Assembly (NCBI GenBank): GCA_003651045.1
Contig: QMTJ01000016.1
Span: forward strand, 1 to 11,831
Origin: Thermoplasmata archaeon
GTDB taxonomy: Archaea; Thermoplasmatota; E2; DHVEG-1
Reading direction: 5' to 3'
Length of the DNA stretch: 11,831 nt
Positions 5,707 through 11,831 of the stretch are shown in pieces. Numbering within the stretch: position 1 is the first letter of the stretch; every line of letters begins with the position of its first letter. The notes below the pieces were generated by a model that was given only the letters and a program-made list of their open reading frames with translations, ran no database searches and was not told where the DNA came from. A program made the translations under genes and the position numbers.

Positions 5707-6369
5707 ATGAGAAAAATATTATATAAAATAATAAAAAGGAAGGATGTTGGTAGTATTGGTATTGGCGCGATGATTGTGTTTATCGCTATGGTTCTTGTCG
5801 CTGGGATTGCTGCTTCTGTACTTATTCAGACGAGTACCACGCTAGAGTCACAAGCAATGGCTACAGGTCAACAGACTACAAATGAGGTAGCTGGTGGTAT
5901 CGCAGTTTTTGATATAGAAGGACATGTTGATACTGATATCGATGGTTTAGCTATAACCGTACGACCACGCGCGGGATCACCTGATATAGATCTCAACAAC
6001 ACTATTGTATTGTTAAGTGACGGATCAACTAAGGTATTGCTTACGTATGATTATGCTGATTCAAATCATTTCAACAGCTCAGTTAATGCTTCTGATGGAT
6101 CTGTATTCGGGTTCAAGTACACTGATTTAACCAATGAGGAGTTTGGTATCCTTGTTCTTGAGGATGCTGACAGTTCTTGTCAGAGATATACTCCTGTGAT
6201 TAACACTGGAGATAAAGTGATGTTATTTGTTGATACAGATGCTTGTTTCAGTAAAATACAGGAGAGAACAGACGTGTTTGGGTACATCTACCCAGAACAT
6301 GGATCACCTGGTGTGATATCATTTAGAACACCGTCATCATATAGTGATACCATATATGATCTACAATGA
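5707..6369 (+). CDS. arlB2: archaellin 2 (archaellum filament subunit)
   Basis: A 220-residue filament protein starting at ATG 5707. AGGAGGGTGAT (5690-5700) is the SD and is shared with the stop of archaellin 1; the frame is open ten codons further up, but inside the upstream gene. The signal peptide MRKILYKIIKRKDVG is cut after Gly15, leaving SIGIG. The core helix is identical to that of archaellin 1. The outer domain carries LEDADSSC (151-158), ACFSKIQERTDVFG and the ending SYSDTIYDLQ. Cys158 and Cys180 are the only cysteines in the mature protein and form a likely disulfide. Sequons occur at N98, N123 and N127. It is the middle gene of the operon, and its TGA overlaps the SD of archaellin 3. 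Sequence outside the core differs markedly from archaellin 1, so the subunits are probably not interchangeable on the filament surface. Confidence 0.96.
   Translation: MRKILYKIIKRKDVGSIGIGAMIVFIAMVLVAGIAASVLIQTSTTLESQAMATGQQTTNEVAGGIAVFDIEGHVDTDIDGLAITVRPRAGSPDIDLNNTIVLLSDGSTKVLLTYDYADSNHFNSSVNASDGSVFGFKYTDLTNEEFGILVLEDADSSCQRYTPVINTGDKVMLFVDTDACFSKIQERTDVFGYIYPEHGSPGVISFRTPSSYSDTIYDLQ
5732..5856 (+). repeat. archaellin 5' repeat, copy 2
   Basis: 5732-5839 (108 nt) is identical to 6404-6511 of archaellin 3, and 5755-5856 (102 nt) is identical to 5082-5183 of archaellin 1. Copy 2 therefore matches both neighbours over overlapping but different spans, as gene conversion tracts do. Confidence 0.95.
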
Positions 6370-6384
6370 GGAGGTTGAGAAGAC

Positions 6385-7068
6385 ATGAAAATATGTGAAA
6401 CATTAAAAAGGAAGGATGTTGGTAGTATTGGTATTGGCGCGATGATTGTGTTTATCGCTATGGTTCTTGTCGCTGGGATTGCTGCTTCTGTACTTATTCA
6501 GACGAGTACCAAGTTAGAAAATCAGGCGATGGCTACAGGACAAGAAACCACAAGTGAGGTATCAACTGGTGTAGCAGTCTTTGATGTTCTAGGATACTCA
6601 GCCTCTTCAGGAGCTGCTATTTCAAAACTCGCTATAGGTGTAAGACCACGTGCGGGATCAGATGGTATCGATCTATCACAATTATATGTTGAACTCTCTG
6701 ATACAAATAAAAAAGTTATTCTCAACTATACTACAAGTTTCTATGCAGAACCAGATGGGCAAGATGATGTCTTTAGTGCTAGTGTATTCCCAGATGATAA
6801 TTATGCATATGGTAACGCTAGTAACACAGATGGTTCAATGTTTGGTTTACTAGTTGTAGAAGATGCTGATAATTCTATGTCGTCGAGTAACCCGGTTATG
6901 AACAGAGGAGACAAGGTATACATTTGTATCAATGCAACAGGTTGTTTCAACGGGATTTCTGAGAGATCAGATATCTGGGGTTTAGTCGTTGGAGAAGAAG
7001 GTTCTCCAGGTGCTATATCATTTAGAACACCTGCATCATATACAGATAACGTCATAGATCTACAATAA
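6385..7068 (+). CDS. arlB3: archaellin 3 (archaellum filament subunit)
   Basis: A 227-residue filament protein starting at ATG 6385, 10 nt after AGGAGG (6369-6374). The signal peptide MKICETLKRKDVG is cut after Gly13. The core helix is shared with archaellins 1 and 2. The outer domain is slightly longer and has VEDADNSM (158-165), ICINATGCFNG (180-190) and the ending SYTDNVIDLQ. The first cysteine of the pair conserved in the other three archaellins is Met165 here. Instead Cys181 and Cys187 lie close together, so the disulfide is rearranged or lost. Sequons occur at N114, N144 and N183. It is the last gene of the operon, followed by a strong terminator. Its stop is TAA and no SD overlaps it, consistent with the end of the transcript. 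Confidence 0.96.
   Translation: MKICETLKRKDVGSIGIGAMIVFIAMVLVAGIAASVLIQTSTKLENQAMATGQETTSEVSTGVAVFDVLGYSASSGAAISKLAIGVRPRAGSDGIDLSQLYVELSDTNKKVILNYTTSFYAEPDGQDDVFSASVFPDDNYAYGNASNTDGSMFGLLVVEDADNSMSSSNPVMNRGDKVYICINATGCFNGISERSDIWGLVVGEEGSPGAISFRTPASYTDNVIDLQ
6404..6511 (+). repeat. archaellin 5' repeat, copy 3
   Basis: 108 nt identical to 5732-5839 of archaellin 2. Identity stops abruptly after GAGTACCA at 6511, where archaellin 3 continues AGTTAGAA and the other two CGCTAGAG. Confidence 0.95.
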
Positions 7069-7120
7069 AAAGTAAAAATCTTAGCTGACTAAAAAAACAC
7101 CAAAAGATATCACGTATCAC

Positions 7121-7170
7121 GTGTGGCTGGTTTACATCCACACACAATTTCTCTCTCTCTTTTTTTAAAT
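7121..7170 (+). terminator. terminator of the three-archaellin operon
   Basis: GTGTGG (7121-7126) and CCACAC (7138-7143) form a perfect 6-bp stem with an 11-nt loop. A pyrimidine run (CT repeat at 7151-7160, then T) extends to about 7167. It sits 52 nt after the archaellin 3 stop. A 7-nt tandem repeat TATCACG TATCACG (7108-7121) leads into the stem. Confidence 0.65.
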
Positions 7171-7422
7171 TTTTTTTGAAACAATTTTTTTTTTGATATT
7201 ATAATATCCTAAAAAGAGATCATTAAAACATTATATTTTCTTTTTTGAGTATATATTCAAACTGGTAACATTTTAATATGTTCTTATTTTTAGAAAATAT
7301 TAGCAGTACTATTTTATTTTACATAAAACCATAGTTTTTTATTCTAATTTTGTATTTACTATTAATTGGATGGGCTCTCTTTTGGGAAGGGGGGATGCCT
7401 TTAAACCTGGGTTTACTGGGAG
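7171..7422 (+). other. AT-rich gap with leader of archaellin 4
   Basis: No gene of normal size is visible. The first two thirds are T- and A-rich with TATA-like sites (GTATATATTC at 7249-7258; TGTATTTACT at 7351-7360) and one TACATA (7320-7325). No single promoter stands out. From about 7368 the composition changes sharply to G-rich (GGATGGG, then GGGAAGGGGGGATG). This is followed by a small hairpin TAAAC/GTTTA (7402-7406, 7411-7415, loop CTGG) and the SD-like GGGAGGTGA (7418-7426). Confidence 0.5.
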
Positions 7423-7436
7423 GTGAGAAGAGTTAA
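7395..7436 (+). other. possible 13-codon leader ORF before archaellin 4
   Basis: ATG 7395 directly follows AAGGGGGG and opens MPLNLGLLGGEKS, stopping with TAA at 7434-7436. It spans the SD and putative start of archaellin 4 in another frame. If translated, its termination would deliver ribosomes to the archaellin 4 start. Chance is possible at this length. Confidence 0.25.
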
Positions 7437-8085
7437 AAATATTTTAACTCAAAAGACAAAATTGTCTAATGATGATGCAGCTATTGGTATCGGTTCGTTA
7501 ATTATATTTATTGCTATGATTCTTGTCGCGGGTATAGTTGCATCAGTGATTATTCAGACTATGAATAGTCTTCAACAGCAGGCGTTGTTAACAGGTGAGC
7601 AAACAATAAGAGATATTTCTAGCGGTGTTAAAGTTACTCATGTAAGTGGGTATAATAATGGTTCAAAAATAACTCAGCTTGCAGTATTTGTTAGAACAAC
7701 AGCTGGGTCTAATGATATCAATTTATCTTCTACCTATATTTCTTTATCTGATTCAGCGAAACATGTAGTGTTAAACTATACAACAAAATGTTTTAGCAGT
7801 ACGGTTTCTAATGGTTTATTTAGTACCTTGAACTCAAGTAACTTAACAAGTACGACATATGGGATAATGGTGGTACGGGATATTGATAGTTCATGTACTA
7901 TGAGTAGTCCTACTATAAATGATGATGATTTGGTAGTGTTATTAATTAACGCAACGAAGTGTTTTTCAGGTATTAGTACGAGGACTGATGTCTCTGGGAG
8001 TATTGTACCAGAGTACGGTATAAATGGTGTGATTAGTTTCACTACGCCTTCTGTTTATGTTGACCCAATAGTTGAGTTGCAATAA
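7423..8085 (+). CDS. arlB4: archaellin 4, diverged, with unusual start
   Basis: A 220-residue archaellin if started at GTG 7423, the only standard in-frame start before the signal peptide. This GTG lies inside the SD GGGAGGTGA, so it cannot use that SD. The predicted signal peptide is MRRVKNILTQKTKLSNDDA, cut after Ala19 before AIGIG. The core helix is IGIGSLIIFIAMILVAG. The outer domain has VRDIDSSC (151-158), INATKCFSG (175-183) and the ending VYVDPIVELQ. Cys158 and Cys180 match archaellin 2, with an extra Cys123. Six sequons are visible. Unlike archaellins 1-3 it does not share the identical DNA tract, and it stands alone behind a terminator, so it is probably separately expressed. It may be a minor or basal (hook-like) filament subunit, or poorly translated. 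The reading frame is intact, which argues against a pseudogene. Confidence 0.88.
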   Translation: MRRVKNILTQKTKLSNDDAAIGIGSLIIFIAMILVAGIVASVIIQTMNSLQQQALLTGEQTIRDISSGVKVTHVSGYNNGSKITQLAVFVRTTAGSNDINLSSTYISLSDSAKHVVLNYTTKCFSSTVSNGLFSTLNSSNLTSTTYGIMVVRDIDSSCTMSSPTINDDDLVVLLINATKCFSGISTRTDVSGSIVPEYGINGVISFTTPSVYVDPIVELQ

Positions 8086-8113
8086 AAAAATGTGATACTT
8101 GCTAATTTTTTTT

Positions 8114-8136
8114 AACCCCCTTTTCTTGAGGGTTTT
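8114..8136. terminator. hairpin terminator between archaellin 4 and pfp (convergent)
   Basis: AACCC (8114-8118) pairs with GGGTT (8130-8134), followed by TTTT on the plus strand. On the minus strand the same stem is followed by a long T-run (complement of A8115-A8114 and the T/A tract at 8106-8113 reads as A, so this side is weaker). A second T-run at 8164-8178 adds a plus-strand oligo-T stop. Confidence 0.45.
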
Positions 8137-8176
8137 ATCTCCCTTAAGTAAACTATACAATACTTTTTTCTTTTTT

Positions 8177-9253
8177 TTAGCCGAAGAATACTTTCGCTAT
8201 TTCATATAAGTCCATATCAACTGTTTTAGTTTTTGAAACAGCTTCTTCGAGTTTAACTGGTACGATTTTGTTACCCTGAAGCGCTACCATTTTACCAAAG
8301 TCGTTGTTTTTGATTAATTCTACAGCGGCGACACCAAACCGGGTGGCGAGTACTCTATCATGCGCGGTAGGTGTACCACCACGTTGTACATGTCCTAATG
8401 CCGTAACTCTTGTTTCGACATTCATACGTTTCTCTATTTCCTTGGCGAGATAATGCCCGATACCACCTAGTCTTACATGGCCAAAATCATCTTTTTCACT
8501 AGTTTGAGTTATTAAACCCATCTCTATGTCGTGACTCTGTGTTACATTGTCTTCGTTACTTGTGTCGGTTATCTTTGGACGTGCTCCTTCTGCTACTGCT
8601 ACGATACTAAATTTTTTACCACGGTCGTATCTAGATTTTAGATTTTTACAGACTTCATCAAGATCAAATGGTACTTCAGGTATTAGTATTTCATCTGCTC
8701 CACCAGCTATACCAGCCATTGTTGCTATCCATCCTGCATGACGCCCCATGAGTTCTACTACGATTACTCTATGATGTGATTCAGCAGTGGTATGAAGCCT
8801 ATCTATAGCCTCTGTTGCAATAGAAACAGCAGTGTCGAAACCAAATGTGTAATCTGTACCTGATAAATCATTGTCTATAGTTTTTGGAACACCAATCACA
8901 GGAACACCCATATCATATAGTTTTTTTGCTACACTAAGTGTATCATCCCCACCTATAGCAACAATAGCATCGAGTCCAAACTTGTTAATGTTATCTAGTA
9001 CTCTTTGTATATCTTCTTTATTATTAAACGGGTTTGTCCTAGAAGTACCAATAATTGTGCCACCCTTAGGGAGGATACCTGAAACAGAGTAATCAGTGAG
9101 AAGTTCCATTTCACCATTAATTAATCCTTTCCAACCATTTTTTATACCGATAACATCCCAGTTGTATTGCCTAGATTTTTTAACCACTGCACGGATAACC
9201 GCGTTTAGACCAGGGCAGTCCCCACCACCTGTTAAAACACCTATTTTTTTCAT
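8177..9253 (-). CDS. pfp: 6-phosphofructokinase, predicted pyrophosphate-dependent
   Basis: A 358-residue PfkA-superfamily enzyme that phosphorylates fructose 6-phosphate at C1 in glycolysis, reversibly if PPi is the donor. Numbering from ATG 9253 matches E. coli PfkA. The phosphate-donor loop is VLTGGGDCPGLN (6-17). GGDDT at 101-105 has Asp104 where ATP enzymes have Gly. PKTIDND at 123-129 has Lys124 where ATP enzymes have Gly. Asp127 is the catalytic base. MGRHAGW (169-175) and AEG (221-223, Glu222) bind the sugar phosphate. The Asp104 plus Lys124 pair is the established mark of PPi-dependent enzymes. Most euryarchaea use an unrelated ADP-dependent enzyme. A TTG at 9262, closer to AAAGGA, would add MIN; I preferred ATG because family members begin M-K-K/R-I-G. 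It has its own promoter and is not obviously tied to the archaellum. Confidence 0.93.
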   Translation of the reverse strand: MKKIGVLTGGGDCPGLNAVIRAVVKKSRQYNWDVIGIKNGWKGLINGEMELLTDYSVSGILPKGGTIIGTSRTNPFNNKEDIQRVLDNINKFGLDAIVAIGGDDTLSVAKKLYDMGVPVIGVPKTIDNDLSGTDYTFGFDTAVSIATEAIDRLHTTAESHHRVIVVELMGRHAGWIATMAGIAGGADEILIPEVPFDLDEVCKNLKSRYDRGKKFSIVAVAEGARPKITDTSNEDNVTQSHDIEMGLITQTSEKDDFGHVRLGGIGHYLAKEIEKRMNVETRVTALGHVQRGGTPTAHDRVLATRFGVAAVELIKNNDFGKMVALQGNKIVPVKLEEAVSKTKTVDMDLYEIAKVFFG

Positions 9254-9312
9254 ATTAATCAAACAATCCTTTTTATTTTTGGGTTAAACCTGTAAGATAC
9301 CTCTTTATCTCT

Positions 9313-9324
9313 CTATATTTTAAA
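9313..9324 (-). promoter_or_regulatory. TATA box for pfp
   Basis: On the minus strand TTTAAAATATAG is centred near 9319 and predicts a start near 9293, about 40 nt before ATG 9253. It separates pfp from the upstream arlJ transcript. Confidence 0.5.
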
Positions 9325-9357
9325 TTATGTATATTCTTTTAATACTTTCTCATAAGT

Positions 9358-9378
9358 GTTTAAATTTTTTTAAAAAGA
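9358..9378 (-). terminator. possible oligo-T terminator after arlJ
   Basis: On the minus strand CTCTTTTT (9379-9372) lies about 25 nt past the arlJ stop, with no clear hairpin. It would end the arlI-arlJ transcript before the pfp promoter. Confidence 0.35.
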
Positions 9379-9403
9379 GGAAGCCGCATGTAATTTTTTT
9401 TTC

Positions 9404-11188
9404 TTATGCACCTAGCATACCTCCAAAAACCACTTCTACTATATAACTGGTTATAGCTACAATCCATACAAATGGGACAAAATAAAGTAAAATAAGTAAT
9501 CTATGGCTACCGCGTAGTAACTGAATAGTTGTAGCTAACATAAAACAATGTATCACTAAAACAAAGAAAACTATGATAAAATTGTTATTATAAACATTAG
9601 GGTTAATATAATGAAGTAATGTAACTCCTATGTTTATTTCAGTACCTGCAAAAGGGTTACCTGTCTCTTGCATTATCGTATTTAGATGCCTACCTATGAT
9701 AAGTGAAACATATATAGCAAATGATATACCAAACGTGATACCAGCGAATAATGCTATAGAAGTGTTTACAATAGTTAACTTTTTCACACGTAGGTCACGT
9801 ATTTTCCTCATATTCTCTGCTATCATACGTGAGACTTTACGAGGGTTAGCAGCAGCATAAGTTGCTTCACGGAACATTTCACTAGATCGTTGAATAAAAT
9901 TACTTCCTGTATCTACACCGAACCACTCCCAAGCTGCATCATCATCAATACGAGTACGTAGTCTTGTATAAAGATCACGTATATGTTTCGTTAAAACACC
10001 ATAATCTTTTTCACTTAAATAGTACACAGATTCGTTTATCTTTCCACCTCTCATCGTGGATATTGAACCAAGTGCTGGTAAAAAACTTAGGAAGTTTCTT
10101 TCTTTCCTTGAAATCTTTTGTTCTTCTACAAAAACTATAGCACCAACTATCATAAGAGGAGTTAAAGCTAAGGCAGTAAGTATTTCAAAGGGTAACGTCT
10201 CTATAAAAGGAAGTTTCAACTTGTATTTCCCAAGGAAGAACACTATAGCGAGTACTATCGTCGTAATAGCTGAAATATTGAAGATTTTTTTTATTTTTAA
10301 TTCCAGTTCTCCTTTTTCACCGGTTACATGCCATATTTCATCTTGTGGAATCATAGCTTTCAACAGGTATATGAGGAGTCCTTCACTGATTATAAGAAGG
10401 AAAGACGAGAGATATAGGAACATGTTCATATCTTCAGTACCCATGATAATTGGTAAAACTATTCCAAGGGACATTACAAAAATTATAGCTATCAACATAG
10501 CTACGTAGACTTCATTAAGTATTACTACGTTTTCATTACTAGTTTCATACATTGTTTTGTATTCCTGCAAAACTGCACCTTGTTCTGTTTCAATGAATTC
10601 ACGGTGTTCTACACCACTATCAAGACTCTGTGAAAAACGATCTAAGAAATCCTTCAATATTTTACTAGGTGTCCTAGCTGATATAAAACGAAAGGCTTTA
10701 GAAAGAGGCATACGCCACTGGGTGCTGAGTATACCAATTTTTTTTAGTTCTTCACCCAGTGCACCATATGCTTTTTTACCACCGATAATGTTTATTATAT
10801 CACGGAGTGATAAATCAGAAATCGCTAAAACCCGTAGATGTGTTATAAAAAAATGCATTTTCGCGTTGATATCGTTTTCCCGGTTTTTCCATACTATAAA
10901 CGGGTAAAAAACACCGATAAATATTGGAACTATCCCTCCTACAACAAAAGTAACAGGGTTAAAACTTAGAGGAACTGGAACAACTATCTCGAGTATAAAT
11001 GGTGTTAAAAAAATCATTACCCCAAGTATTATTAGAGGTAATAGTACTGTTGTGTAAAACTTTTTAGGATTTTCAAGAGACCGGTATGCTATTTTTAACT
11101 GTTTTATGAAATCTTGTTTCTTTTCTGTCTCTTTTTCTTTTGCATCTTTTTTTGTTTTTTTCTCTTTTTTCTTTTCTTTTTTTGCCAT
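9404..11188 (-). CDS. arlJ: archaellum platform membrane protein ArlJ (FlaJ)
   Basis: A 594-residue polytopic protein, the membrane platform on which the ArlI ATPase acts for filament assembly and rotation. It is related to type II secretion F / type IV pilus platform proteins. Hydrophobic segments lie at about 46-70, 78-100, 228-250, 257-280, 303-320, 333-354, 471-498, 536-557 and 564-586. The first cytoplasmic T2SF-like domain is about 105-220 (MHFFITHLRVLAISDLSL, then FSQSLDSGVEHREFIETE). The second is about 358-470 (NFLSFLPALGSISTMRGGKI, then RVKKLTI). Residues 1-25 are an exceptionally lysine-rich cytoplasmic tail (MAKKEKKKEKKTKKDAK). The ATG at 11188 is 16 nt after the arlI stop, in the same direction, with no strong SD, so translation is probably coupled to arlI. 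Length and layout fit an intact ArlJ. Other platform proteins (PilC-like) are less likely given the archaellins nearby. Confidence 0.93.
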   Translation of the reverse strand: MAKKEKKKEKKTKKDAKEKETEKKQDFIKQLKIAYRSLENPKKFYTTVLLPLIILGVMIFLTPFILEIVVPVPLSFNPVTFVVGGIVPIFIGVFYPFIVWKNRENDINAKMHFFITHLRVLAISDLSLRDIINIIGGKKAYGALGEELKKIGILSTQWRMPLSKAFRFISARTPSKILKDFLDRFSQSLDSGVEHREFIETEQGAVLQEYKTMYETSNENVVILNEVYVAMLIAIIFVMSLGIVLPIIMGTEDMNMFLYLSSFLLIISEGLLIYLLKAMIPQDEIWHVTGEKGELELKIKKIFNISAITTIVLAIVFFLGKYKLKLPFIETLPFEILTALALTPLMIVGAIVFVEEQKISRKERNFLSFLPALGSISTMRGGKINESVYYLSEKDYGVLTKHIRDLYTRLRTRIDDDAAWEWFGVDTGSNFIQRSSEMFREATYAAANPRKVSRMIAENMRKIRDLRVKKLTIVNTSIALFAGITFGISFAIYVSLIIGRHLNTIMQETGNPFAGTEINIGVTLLHYINPNVYNNNFIIVFFVLVIHCFMLATTIQLLRGSHRLLILLYFVPFVWIVAITSYIVEVVFGGMLGA

Positions 11189-11204
11189 AGTTATCTATAT
11201 TTTT

Positions 11205-11831
11205 TTATAGTGATATAGGTAGACCTTTTTCTCCTTCTTTATAATAACTCCATATGAACTGGACGACCTCATAGTAGTCCATTATGTCTTCTTCAACCAT
11301 TCTCTCGAGAATGTGTTTCCTTTTGTCATACTCCAGGTATATTTCTGATGGATCTGCATATCCAGCGTTTTTCGCGATTTTTTCTTCTAGGATGAAACTG
11401 TTCCTATTTGCTTTAAATCTATGTATATCCTCGACTGGGTCCCATTCAAATGCGTTTCTAGCCATTATACCATCTACTTCTCGGTTGTATCCTTCGATTT
11501 CATCTATGGATGTGACTCTTCTAATTAGTTTTCCACCTCTGTCTATAGCGAGTTGTATAACTACAAAATCTAGGTTGTCCATGAATGTTTTTGGTACATT
11601 GATAGGGTCACCTGTGAAACGCTGTATAACTTTAGTAACGCTACCAGCGTGGAATGTTGTCATACAGGGGTGACCTGTTTGCATAGCCTGGAACACTATA
11701 TTTCCTTCTGCTCCTCTTACTTCACCAGGTATAATGTACTCGGGTCTGGATCTTAATGCTGCTTTTAACAAGTCGAATAAATCTACTTGTCCTTCTTCTG
11801 GCCCTGTTGTTTTTGTGAGTAAACGTTGCCA
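11205..11831 (-). CDS. arlI: archaellum motor ATPase ArlI (FlaI), C-terminal part
   Basis: The gene enters from the window edge and shows 208 residues; family members are about 500-600 long, so the N-terminal domain and Walker A motif lie outside. The visible part begins WQRLLTKTTG. LLKAALRSRPEYIIPGEVRG (21-40) is the Walker B region of secretion ATPases, with the conserved Glu in GEVRG. FQAMQTGHPCMTTFHAGSV (47-65) holds the His box. VINRLT-type sequence appears here as VIQRFTGDP, and QLAIDRGGKLIRRVTSI (about 93-109) follows. The protein ends GEKGLPISL. It hydrolyses ATP at the cytoplasmic face to assemble and turn the archaellum with ArlJ and ArlH. The frame is open to base 11831 without a start codon needed. 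It is co-directional with arlJ, 16 nt apart, forming the usual arlI-arlJ pair. Confidence 0.94.
   Translation of the reverse strand, partial: WQRLLTKTTGPEEGQVDLFDLLKAALRSRPEYIIPGEVRGAEGNIVFQAMQTGHPCMTTFHAGSVTKVIQRFTGDPINVPKTFMDNLDFVVIQLAIDRGGKLIRRVTSIDEIEGYNREVDGIMARNAFEWDPVEDIHRFKANRNSFILEEKIAKNAGYADPSEIYLEYDKRKHILERMVEEDIMDYYEVVQFIWSYYKEGEKGLPISL

Noticed and set aside
7118..7123. CACGTG motif
   Set aside because: Eukaryotic E-box resemblance only; it arises at the junction of the 7-nt repeat and the terminator stem.
7151..7160. CT microsatellite as a phase-variation tract
   Set aside because: It lies in the terminator between genes, not in a coding region or a promoter spacer that I can identify.
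8547..9287. Three plus-strand frames over pfp
   Set aside because: All are antisense to a complete phosphofructokinase with every catalytic motif.
10056..10508. 150-codon open frame on the plus strand
   Set aside because: Antisense to arlJ, which is a clear family member; hydrophobic composition is a shadow of membrane-helix codons.
11284..11673. 129-codon open frame on the plus strand
   Set aside because: Antisense to the conserved C-terminal part of arlI.
1..11831. CRISPR array, insertion sequence, prophage or integrase attachment site
   Set aside because: No regularly spaced repeats, no transposase or integrase gene and no duplicated tRNA 3' end were seen.

Overview
This window looks like chromosomal DNA of a motile, AT-rich euryarchaeon. 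The evidence is four archaellin genes with class III signal peptides, ArlI and ArlJ of the archaellum motor, TATA-box promoters, SD motifs of the GGAGGTGAT type, oligo-T terminators, an archaeal-type endonuclease III and a tRNA-Ser gene with no encoded CCA. A low-GC member of the Thermoplasmatota is my best guess, but that rests on general impression and no marker gene here settles it. The tRNA stems are only moderately GC-rich (about 18 of 26 pairs), which argues against a hyperthermophile.

Layout. 1-108 (-): 5' part of a beta-grasp sulfur-carrier or ubiquitin-like protein, cut by the window edge. 175-261 (+): tRNA-Ser(CGA). 405-1421 (+): large secreted protein with a C-terminal membrane anchor. 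1506-2177 (+): endonuclease III. 2274-2606 (+): winged-helix regulator resembling EarA, the euryarchaeal archaellum activator. 2647-2862 (-): small beta-rich protein. 3094-3633 (+): exported protein with a PGF-type C-terminal sorting signal. 3680-4099 (-): lipoprotein. 4385-4813 (+): unrecognised helical protein. 5034-7068 (+): three archaellins in a tight operon, closed by a hairpin/T-tract terminator. 7423-8085 (+): a diverged fourth archaellin with an abnormal start region. 8177-9253 (-): phosphofructokinase with the residues of a pyrophosphate-dependent enzyme. 9404-11188 (-): arlJ. 11205-11831 (-): 3' part of arlI, which runs off the window.

How the genes relate. The archaellum locus is split. 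Filament subunits are on the plus strand, and the motor/export genes arlI-arlJ are on the minus strand pointing toward them, with a sugar-metabolism gene between. arlCDE/FGH-type genes would be expected upstream of arlI, outside the window. The EarA-like gene lies about 2.7 kb before the archaellin operon. Immediately upstream of that operon's TATA box is an unusually dense set of palindromes and repeats that could be its target. Three exported proteins between the regulator and the filament genes suggest a broader cell-surface neighbourhood.

Points most worth a second look are the promoter array at 4874-4944, the near-perfect nucleotide identity of the three archaellin 5' regions (gene conversion or recent duplication), the lost or displaced start codon of archaellin 4, the PPi-type phosphofructokinase, and the two-codon ORF in front of the 71-residue protein gene.
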